From positions 744,001-808,000 of the forward strand of contig CAVQXR010000001.1 in NCBI GenBank assembly GCA_963717955.1: a stretch of 64,000 nt of DNA, given 5' to 3'. Of the stretch, positions 44,731 through 51,601 are shown one piece after another. Made by a program: the position numbers and the translations under genes. The notes beneath the pieces are model-generated. The model was given only the letters and a program-made list of their open reading frames with translations, ran no database searches and had not been told where the DNA came from. This DNA is from CAVQXR01 sp963717955 (GTDB lineage Bacteria > Actinomycetota > Thermoleophilia > Gaiellales > Gaiellaceae). Numbering within the stretch: the stretch's first letter is position 1; the number at the start of each line of letters is the position of its first letter.

Positions 44731-44897
44731 CAGTGCTGCGTCCCGGAAGTCACTCGGATCCCGGGCGGCAGCAAAGCGGCACCGGGCCGCGTCCTCGGTC
44801 GCCCCGATATGTCCGCATATCGGGGCTCCCTGCGTCCTTGCCCGGCTTGCTTTTCGCGCGCCGGGATCGTCAAGCCACTTCCGGGGCGGAGCACTAG
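44731..44897. repeat. Palindromic intergenic repeat, copy C
   Basis: 167 bp. Ends CAGTGCTGCGTCCCGGAAGT / ACTTCCGGGGCGGAGCACTA are inverted copies. The core CGTCCTCGGTCGCCCCGATA ... TATCGGGGCTCCCTGCGTCC forms a strong hairpin (CCCCGATAT/ATATCGGGG) and matches copy A. Its terminal CTAG runs into the -10 of the next gene. Confidence 0.8.
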
Positions 44898-44900
44898 ACT
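44895..44900 (+). promoter_or_regulatory. -10 hexamer TAGACT partly supplied by repeat copy C
   Basis: TAGACT lies 9 nt before ATG 44910. Its first three bases are the end of the palindromic repeat's terminal CTAG. Confidence 0.4.
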
Positions 44901-44909
44901 CCGCCGACG

Positions 44910-45548
44910 ATGAGCCTCGACGTCGTCTGCCTGCCGCTCGGGCCCATCGAGACGAACTGCTACGTCGTCCGTGCCCCGGGGAGCGCCGAGGCGGTGGTCG
45001 TCGACCCGTCCGGCCCCGCGGGCGAGATCCGGCTCGAGCTCGCCGGTCGCGGCGCGCGCTGCGTCGCGATTCTGATCACCCACGGGCACTGGGATCATCT
45101 CGGCGGTGTGGCGGACCTCGCCGAGGGCACCGGCGCCCCGGTCCACATGGCCGCCGGAGAGCGGGAGCTGCTGACGCAGGTCGGCGACCACACACCGCCC
45201 GGCGTCTACGTTCGTGCCTGGGAGCCCGACGTGCTGCTCGCCGGCGGCGAGACCCTCGAGCTCGCCACGATCCCGTTTCGGGTCGTCTCCGTCCCGGGCC
45301 ACTCGCCGGCGCATCTCGCCTACGAGGCCGGCGGAGCGGTGTTCTCCGGCGACGTGCTCTTTGCCGGCTCCGTCGGGCGCACCGACTTCCCGGGGTCGAG
45401 CTGGGACGTGCTGTTCGACTCGATCCGCGCCCTCGTCGATCTGTTACCGCCGGAAACGGTGGTCTATCCGGGCCACGGCCCGGCGACGACGCTCGGTCAC
45501 GAGGTCGCCACGAACCCGTTCCTGACCGAGCTCCGGACGGAGGGCTAG
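44910..45548 (+). CDS. Metallo-beta-lactamase-fold hydrolase (glyoxalase II-like)
   Basis: 212 residues. Metal motif THGHWDHLGG, then PVHMAAGE, the third His in VPGHSPAHLAY, the bridging Asp in VFSGDVLFAGSVGRTDFPGS, and the last His in YPGHGPATTLGHE. This full set of dinuclear-zinc ligands marks an active enzyme of the hydroxyacylglutathione-hydrolase-like group. In an actinobacterium the thioester substrate may be mycothiol-linked or something else. It lies 7 bp before hisS. Confidence 0.88.
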   Translation: MSLDVVCLPLGPIETNCYVVRAPGSAEAVVVDPSGPAGEIRLELAGRGARCVAILITHGHWDHLGGVADLAEGTGAPVHMAAGERELLTQVGDHTPPGVYVRAWEPDVLLAGGETLELATIPFRVVSVPGHSPAHLAYEAGGAVFSGDVLFAGSVGRTDFPGSSWDVLFDSIRALVDLLPPETVVYPGHGPATTLGHEVATNPFLTELRTEG

Positions 45549-45555
45549 TGCACCA

Positions 45556-46803
45556 GTGAGGATCGAGGCCCCGCGCGGAACGCACGACATCCTTCCGTCC
45601 GATCAGCCGCTCTGGCAGCGGATCGTCGGCGAGGCGGAGCGGCTCTGCGCGCTCTACGGCTACCGCAGGATCCAGACCCCGGTGTTCGAGGACACCGAGC
45701 TGTTCGCGCGCACGTCCGGCGCCGGCTCGGACGTCGTCCAGAAGGAGATGTACACCTTCGAGGATCGAAGCGGGCGGTCGCTGACGCTGCGTCCCGAGGG
45801 AACAGCGCCGATCTGCCGGGCCTACGTCGAGCACGGCCTCCATCGCGAGCCGCAGCCGCAGAAGCTCTACACGGTCGCGGCGATGTACAGATATGCCGCC
45901 CCGCAGAAGGGACGGTTCCGGGAGCACTGGCAGCTCTCGGTCGAGGCGATCGGCTCCGCCGACCCGTCGCTGGACGCCGAGCTGATCCAGCTCTACGATC
46001 GCCTGCTCCGTCGCCTCGGTGTCCGCGACTACCGCCTCGCGTTGAACTCGATCGGCGACAGCGAGTGCCGTCCGGCCTACCTCGATCGCCTCCGTGCCTG
46101 GCTCGCCGAGCACGCCGGCGAGCTCGACGAGGAATCCCGCGCGAGAGCCGCCACGAGCCCGCTGCGCGTCTTCGACAACCTCGAGACCAAGCCTCAGCCG
46201 GTGCGGGCTGCTCTGGCGGGGGCCCCCGTGATCGGCGAGTCGCTCTGCGCCGCCTGCACCGCGCACTTCGCCGCGGTTCGGGCGTCGCTCGACGCCTACG
46301 GGGTCGGTTACGACCTCGTGCCGGCCCTCGTGCGCGGGCTCGACTACTACACGCGGACGACCTGGGAGTTCGTCGGCCCGGCGCTCGGCGCGCAGAGCAC
46401 GATCTCAGGCGGAGGCCGCTACGACGGCCTGGTGGGGGAGATCGGCGGGCCGGAGACGCCCGCCGTCGGCTTCGGCGCCGGAATCGAGCGCCTGGCGATC
46501 GCCCTCGAGGAGGCCGGGGTGACCGTCGAGCCGCCGTCGATCGACGTCTACTTCCTGCTCGCCGACGATGCGGCGCGCCCCGAGGCCCTCGCGCAGATGG
46601 CTCTGCTCCGCGACGCAGGGATTGCGTGCGACGCCGAGTACGGAGGCCGCTCGCTGAAGGGCCAGCGGACACAGCTCGCGCGCAGCGGGGCACGTGGGTA
46701 CGTTCTCGTCAGCGGGCAAGATGCGACGCTGAGGCGGAGCAGGGAGGAGCCGGAGCTGCACGTACGGGTCGACGAGATCGCGGAGAGGTGGCTCGCAGGA
46801 TGA
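45556..46803 (+). CDS. hisS: Histidyl-tRNA synthetase
   Basis: 415 residues from GTG 45556 (MRIEAPRGTHDILPSDQ, the family start). Class II motifs: FARTSGAGSDVVQKEMYTFE, LRPEGTAPICRAYVEH (motif 2), RYAAPQKGRFREHWQL, the His-specific GLDYYTRTTWEF and motif 3 AVGFGAGIERLAIALEEAG. The C-terminal anticodon domain ends LHVRVDEIAERWLAG. Charges tRNA-His in the cytoplasm. Its stop overlaps the aspS start (ATGA), the usual bacterial pairing. Confidence 0.97.
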   Translation: MRIEAPRGTHDILPSDQPLWQRIVGEAERLCALYGYRRIQTPVFEDTELFARTSGAGSDVVQKEMYTFEDRSGRSLTLRPEGTAPICRAYVEHGLHREPQPQKLYTVAAMYRYAAPQKGRFREHWQLSVEAIGSADPSLDAELIQLYDRLLRRLGVRDYRLALNSIGDSECRPAYLDRLRAWLAEHAGELDEESRARAATSPLRVFDNLETKPQPVRAALAGAPVIGESLCAACTAHFAAVRASLDAYGVGYDLVPALVRGLDYYTRTTWEFVGPALGAQSTISGGGRYDGLVGEIGGPETPAVGFGAGIERLAIALEEAGVTVEPPSIDVYFLLADDAARPEALAQMALLRDAGIACDAEYGGRSLKGQRTQLARSGARGYVLVSGQDATLRRSREEPELHVRVDEIAERWLAG

Positions 46804-48551
46804 GCTGGCGTGACCTGATGTGTGGCCAACCCCGGGCCGCCGACGTCGGGCGGCGCCTCGTGCTATCCGGTTGGGCGCAGTCCCGCCGCGACCACGGCGG
46901 GCTGATCTTCGTCGACCTGCGCGACAAGAGCGGGATCTGCCAGCTGGTCGTGAACCCCGAGCGCTCGCCCGCCGCCGCCGAGGCGGCACACGCGGTCCGC
47001 AGCGAGTTCGTGCTGCGCGCGAGCGGCGAGCTGGTCCGGCGGGCGCCCGATGCGGTGAACGAGAAGATCCCGACCGGCGAGGTCGAGCTGCTCGTGGACG
47101 AGCTCGAGATCGTCTCCCGTTGCGAGCCGCTTCCGTTCCAGCTCGACGAGGACGGCGTCGACGAGGCGGTGCGCCTCCGCTGGCGCTACCTCGATCTTCG
47201 GCGGGACGCGATGCAGCGAAACCTCCATCTCTCCGCGACCGTGGTGGCGGCGATCAGGGCCGCGATGGAGAGCCAGGGGTTCGTCGACATCTGGACCCCG
47301 AACCTGCTGAAGCCGACCCCGGAAGGGGCGCGCGACTTCGTCGTCCCCGTGCGCCTCCAGCCGGGGCGGTTCTTCGCGCTGCCGCAGTCGCCGCAGATGC
47401 TGAAGCAGATCCTGATGATCGCCGGCTTCGACCGCTACTACCAGATTGCGACCTGCTTCCGCGACGAGGACCTTCGCGCGGACCGGCAATTCGAGTTCCG
47501 CCAGCTGGACGTCGAGATGGCCTTCGTCGAGCGCGAGGACGTGTTCGAGGCGATCGAGTCCGCCGTCTCGGCCTCGTTCGTCGCTCTCGACCGCCCGGCG
47601 CCGCCCGACCGGATTCCTCGCCTGAGCTGGGCCGAGACGCTGGCGCGGTTCGGCTCGGACAAGCCCGACCTGCGGTTCGGCTGCGAGATCGCGGAGCTGA
47701 CGGACGAGACGCGGGCATGCGGCTTCCGGGTGCTCGCGGAGGCGCCGTGCGTGCGGGCCTTCTCCGTGCCCGCCGCGCTGACCCGCTCGGAGCTCGACCG
47801 CCTCACCGACGAGGCGAAGCAGCTCGGGGCGAAGGGCCTCGCCTACCTCGTGTTCGAGACCTCGGGCGAGGTGCGGTCTCCGATCGCGAAGTTCCTCTCG
47901 GAGACCGAGATCGACGCGGCCGCCCGGGCGACCGGGGCAGGGCCTGGGTCGACGGTGTTCTTCGGGGCGGACGAGCCTGCCATCGTGGCGAAGGTGCTCG
48001 GCGCGTTGCGGCTCAAGCTCGGACACCAGCTCGAGCTCGTCGACCGGAGCCGTGACGAGCTGCTCTGGGTCGTCGACTTCCCGCTGTTTCAGTGGGACGC
48101 CGCCGACGGTCGGTGGAGCGCGGCGCATCATCCGTTCACCGGCGTGATCCCCGGCCATGAGAAGCTGATCGAGACCGACCCGGGCGCCGTCGTCAGCCAG
48201 GCGTACGATCTCGTCTGGAACGGCGTCGAGCTCGGATCCGGATCGATCCGGATCCACCGCCAGGACGTGCAGGCGGGTGTCTTCCGCATGCTCGGGCTGA
48301 GCGACGAGGAGGCGGAGGAGAAGTTCGGTTTCCTGCTCGCCGCGCTGCGGATGGGGGCGCCGCCGCACGGCGGCTTCGCGCTCGGGATCGACCGGTTCGC
48401 CGCGCTGCTCGCCGGCGAGCCGAACATCCGGGAGGTGATCGCCTTCCCGAAGACCGCAAGCGGAAGCGATCTCATGTCCGGCGCCCCGAGCACGGTCGGC
48501 CCCGCACAGCTCGACGAGCTCGGGGTCAGGCTCAGGCCAGACCCGACGTAG
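46800..48551 (+). CDS. aspS: Aspartyl-tRNA synthetase
   Basis: 583 residues, normal for the bacterial type with a GAD insertion. N-terminal OB anticodon domain (VLSGWAQSRRDHGGLIFVDL), motif 2 with YYQIATCFRDEDLRADRQFE, the insert region around 280-420, then GVELGSGSIRIHRQDVQAGV and motif 3 GGFALGIDRFAALLAGEPNI. FPKTASGSDLMSGAPS closes the protein as in other bacterial AspRS. ATG 46800 overlaps the hisS TGA. Charges tRNA-Asp (whether it also charges tRNA-Asn cannot be read from this window). Confidence 0.97.
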   Translation: MSWRDLMCGQPRAADVGRRLVLSGWAQSRRDHGGLIFVDLRDKSGICQLVVNPERSPAAAEAAHAVRSEFVLRASGELVRRAPDAVNEKIPTGEVELLVDELEIVSRCEPLPFQLDEDGVDEAVRLRWRYLDLRRDAMQRNLHLSATVVAAIRAAMESQGFVDIWTPNLLKPTPEGARDFVVPVRLQPGRFFALPQSPQMLKQILMIAGFDRYYQIATCFRDEDLRADRQFEFRQLDVEMAFVEREDVFEAIESAVSASFVALDRPAPPDRIPRLSWAETLARFGSDKPDLRFGCEIAELTDETRACGFRVLAEAPCVRAFSVPAALTRSELDRLTDEAKQLGAKGLAYLVFETSGEVRSPIAKFLSETEIDAAARATGAGPGSTVFFGADEPAIVAKVLGALRLKLGHQLELVDRSRDELLWVVDFPLFQWDAADGRWSAAHHPFTGVIPGHEKLIETDPGAVVSQAYDLVWNGVELGSGSIRIHRQDVQAGVFRMLGLSDEEAEEKFGFLLAALRMGAPPHGGFALGIDRFAALLAGEPNIREVIAFPKTASGSDLMSGAPSTVGPAQLDELGVRLRPDPT

Positions 48552-48658
48552 CGTCTCGCCTCCCGAAACCCTCCCTTGCTCCGTCGGGCGGAGGACGGAG
48601 TGTAGCTGGGGGCAGGGGTTCTACGGGCGGGGCCGAGCAGCTTGCTCATGGCTACGGC

Positions 48659-49583
48659 ATGGCACGAGCGCGAGCTACCGGAGCCCGTGGCTCCCCCGCC
48701 GACCCGCTGCCGAGCGTCGAGCAGATCCCGTCGGTCGCTCATGGGGCCGGGCTGGATCCGCAGGCTGCGTCGGAGGCGTTCGCGGTCTTCCACCGCCACG
48801 TCGGCTGGTACCGCGGCCGCGTGTCTGCGCTGCCGGCTGTGATGGACATAGCCCGCCGGGAGGCGCGCTCCGACGCGCTGCGGCTGGTCCGTGCGGCCGC
48901 CGAGCTCGCGGACGTCCTCGAGCGAGACGCGCGGAAGGTCGCCGTGAAGCAGATCGCCCACGTCGACGGCGAGATACGGCGCCGCGAGAGCGAGATCGTC
49001 GTCCGGGAAGCCGCCCTCGCCCGGGAGCTCGACGCGCTCGAGCGCCAGCGCGAGGAGCTGCTCGCCGCCGCGCGACGGGAGGCCGACGGCATCCTGGCCG
49101 CCGCCGAGCTCAGCAGCGTGCAGATCAGACAGGAGGCGCAGCTCGCGAAGCTGCACGTGCTCGAGGAGGCGCGGCGGCAGATCGCCGAGGTCTCGAACCC
49201 CACCCGCGCCGAGGTCGAGCACACGGTGGAGTGGTCGCGGGCACAGGCCGAGGGGATCGTGAAACGCTCCCGCGCGTTCGCCGAGCAGCTGCTCACGGCG
49301 TCCTTGCGCGGCGACGACCACGTCGCCGAGTGTCGCGGGGATCGTTCGCGCAGCCGAGGCCCAGGCCGGTCCGGCCCCGGCCGCCCTCACGGCCTCTGCG
49401 CGCCCTGCGCTTCCCTACTCCCCGCCCCGGGAGGCCGTGCCGGAGCCGGTAGGAGTCGGCGACCACTGGCCTTCCGGGCGGCCGGCGGGGGCCGGCAACG
49501 GCCAGGGAGAGGACGGTGAGATCGACGAGCCGAGGCCGACCGTCCGCTTCGCCTGGCCCGACGACGACCTCCCGGCGGCCTGA
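48659..49583 (+). CDS. Coiled-coil protein, DivIVA/AtpF-like (one +1 frame break)
   Basis: About 307 residues after removing one base near 49328 (925 nt = 3n+1). Residues ~60-210 form a long Ala/Glu/Arg coiled coil (for example VKQIAHVDGEIRRRESEIVV, EALERQREELLAAARREADG-type heptads, KLHVLEEARRQIAEV). This resembles DivIVA-type or F-type ATPase b-subunit coils. After the break the frame continues SVAGIVRAAEAQAGPAPAAL and a Pro/Ala/Gly-rich tail ending TVRFAWPDDDLPAA. No membrane segment. Function unknown. Confidence 0.6.
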
Positions 49584-49621
49584 CGCTCGGCCCGGCCTGC
49601 GGGCATCAGGCGAGGTTGCGC

Positions 49622-49627
49622 TAGCGT
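49622..49627 (+). promoter_or_regulatory. -10 hexamer TAGCGT, leaderless-type
   Basis: TAGCGT lies 6 nt before GTG 49634 of mnmA. Confidence 0.45.
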
Positions 49628-49633
49628 GCTCGC

Positions 49634-50920
49634 GTGGACGACCTCTACGGAGACGCGGACGACGGGACCGATTGGGCCTGGGTGCGCCTCGGGCGTGATC
49701 CCGCCGGCTGCATCGCCGAGGTGGCGGGCGAGGGGCCCGGGGTGGACCGCCTCCGCGGCGCGCTTCCCGGGCTGACGCTGCTCGAAGCTGCGGCCGTGCG
49801 TGCAGAGCCGCTCGCCGCCGACGCGCTCGCGGCGGCGGTCGGCCCCGCGGTGTCGGCGGCGGCGACGGAGCGTCGCATCGCGGTCGCCATGAGCGGCGGT
49901 GTCGACAGCGCCGTGGCGCTGCTGCATGCGCTGCGGGAAGGGCTCGACCCGGTGGGCGTCACGCTCCGTCTCTGGATCGATCCCGCGGCATCCGACGGTG
50001 CCAGGGCCTGCTGCGCTCCGAGCTCGGTGCGCTCGGCGCGGGATCTCTGCCACGACCTCGGGGTGCCCCATGTGACGCTCGACCTTCGGGACGATTTCCG
50101 TCAGACCGTCGTCCGGCACTTCGTGGAGAGCTACGCGAGCGGCGAGACCCCGAATCCCTGCGTACGCTGCAACGCCGACTTCCGCTTCGACGCGCTGCTC
50201 GCATTGGCGGATCGCATCGGAGCCCGTCGCGTCGCGACCGGGCACTACGCGCGTCTCGCCGAGCACGCTGGGCGGCTCCTCGTCGCCCGAGGCCGCGACG
50301 CCGACAAGGATCAGAGCTACATGCTCGGACGCCTCGATCCATCCCTCCTCGGTCGGCTGTGGTTCCCGCTCGGCGACCAGACGAAGGCGACGAGTCGCGA
50401 CGAGGCTCGTGCCGCCGGTCTGGAGGCCGCCGGACGGCGGGAGAGCCAGGAGGCCTGCTTCCTCGGCGGCGACGACTACCGGGAATTCCTCGCACGGCAC
50501 GGCCTCCCCGGGAGAGACGGCCCGGTGGTCGACCGGTCCGGTGCCGTCCTCGGAAGCCACCGCGGCTTCTGGGGCTTCACGCCGGGGCAGCGACGCGGCC
50601 TACGCATCGCCTCGCGGCAGGGTGCCCTCTACACGATCGCGACCGACCCGGGCGAGAACAGCGTCGTCGTGGGCCCGAGGCAGGCGCTCGCACGGACGCG
50701 CGTCGTGGCGGAGGAGGGCCGCCTGTACGTGCCCGCCCGGCGTGTCGCCGCCAGGCTCCGCCACCGGTCCACGGGCGTGCCCGCGACCGTTTCGCAGACC
50801 GGCGGTGGCTTCTCGCTCGAGCTCGACGAACCCGCGATGGGTATCGCCCGGGGCCAGGTTGCGGTCCTCTACGGCGCCGACGTCGTCGTCGGAGCCGGCG
50901 TGATCACCGCGGCGGAATAG
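49634..50920 (+). CDS. mnmA: tRNA-specific 2-thiouridylase
   Basis: 428 residues. The ATP pyrophosphatase loop is AVAMSGGVDSAVALLHALRE, the catalytic Cys pair lies in GETPNPCVRCNADFRF and SQEACFLGGDDYREFL, and GFTPGQRRGLRIA opens the tRNA-binding part. It thiolates U34 of the Lys, Glu and Gln tRNAs. The ~78 residues before the P-loop (DDLYGDADDGTDWAWVRLGR ...) are an extension absent from E. coli MnmA; they resemble the NifU/FeS-assembly-like leaders seen in some actinobacterial relatives. GTG 49634 follows a leaderless-type -10. Confidence 0.93.
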   Translation: MDDLYGDADDGTDWAWVRLGRDPAGCIAEVAGEGPGVDRLRGALPGLTLLEAAAVRAEPLAADALAAAVGPAVSAAATERRIAVAMSGGVDSAVALLHALREGLDPVGVTLRLWIDPAASDGARACCAPSSVRSARDLCHDLGVPHVTLDLRDDFRQTVVRHFVESYASGETPNPCVRCNADFRFDALLALADRIGARRVATGHYARLAEHAGRLLVARGRDADKDQSYMLGRLDPSLLGRLWFPLGDQTKATSRDEARAAGLEAAGRRESQEACFLGGDDYREFLARHGLPGRDGPVVDRSGAVLGSHRGFWGFTPGQRRGLRIASRQGALYTIATDPGENSVVVGPRQALARTRVVAEEGRLYVPARRVAARLRHRSTGVPATVSQTGGGFSLELDEPAMGIARGQVAVLYGADVVVGAGVITAAE

Positions 50921-50928
50921 CCAGGCGG

Positions 50929-50934
50929 TAGGAT
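50929..50934 (+). promoter_or_regulatory. -10 hexamer TAGGAT, leaderless-type
   Basis: TAGGAT lies 8 nt before ATG 50943 of the DUF948 gene. Confidence 0.45.
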
Positions 50935-50942
50935 TCCCGTCG

Positions 50943-51566
50943 ATGGTGCTCGCCGCCTGGGAATCCATCGACGTCCTCTGGATCTGCCTCAGCGTCGTTC
51001 TCGTTCTGACCGGCATCGTCGGCGCGATCGCGCTGCTCCGGCTCGCCGGTGCTCTGGGTCGCCTCTCGAAGCTCCTGGCGAGCACCGAGGAATCCGTCGT
51101 TCCCGTGGTCGAGAAGGCCGGCGGAACCCTCGACCGTGTCAACCTCCAGCTCGACAAGGTCGACCTCGTCACCGACAGCGCCGTCAGTGCGGCCGATGCG
51201 GCCGATACCGCGGTCAGGGCCGTCTCCAAGGCGGTGACCACACCGGTGAAGAAGGTCTCCGCCGTCGCAGCGGGCGTCTCCCACGGCACGGCGGCCTTCA
51301 TGGCCGGCAATGACGTGAAGCGCTCGCTGAGCGCCGCCCGCGACGCTGCCCGCCGCCGCGAGGCCGAGATCGCAGAGGAGCTCGAGGCGAAGGACCACCG
51401 CCTGGCGACGGTCGGACAGCGGCCTGCCACGTCCGGCGCAGCAGAAGCGGCGAAGGCAGGCGACACCACCCTGACGTGGCCCGGGTCGGAATGGCAGGAG
51501 GCCGAGGTCGAGCCCACCTCCTCGGCCGGCGACGGCGAGTCGACCGACGAGACCCAGCCCGTCTGA
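50943..51566 (+). CDS. DUF948-type membrane-anchored protein
   Basis: 207 residues. One N-terminal membrane helix (VLWICLSVVLVLTGIVGAIA) is followed by an amphipathic helical segment (LGRLSKLLASTEESVVPVVE, LDRVNLQLDKVDLVTDSAVS), the DUF948 pattern of methyl-accepting-chemotaxis-like coils. It ends in an acidic low-complexity tail. Genes of this family often sit just upstream of alaS in actinobacteria and relatives, as here. Function unknown; possibly general stress or envelope. Confidence 0.8.
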   Translation: MVLAAWESIDVLWICLSVVLVLTGIVGAIALLRLAGALGRLSKLLASTEESVVPVVEKAGGTLDRVNLQLDKVDLVTDSAVSAADAADTAVRAVSKAVTTPVKKVSAVAAGVSHGTAAFMAGNDVKRSLSAARDAARRREAEIAEELEAKDHRLATVGQRPATSGAAEAAKAGDTTLTWPGSEWQEAEVEPTSSAGDGESTDETQPV

Positions 51567-51588
51567 CGGGCGGCGGGTCGGCCGCTTC

Positions 51589-51594
51589 TACAAT
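51589..51594 (+). promoter_or_regulatory. -10 hexamer TACAAT, leaderless-type
   Basis: TACAAT lies 7 nt before GTG 51602 of alaS, supporting that start over longer in-frame alternatives. Confidence 0.55.
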
Positions 51595-51601
51595 CGATCG
51601 C

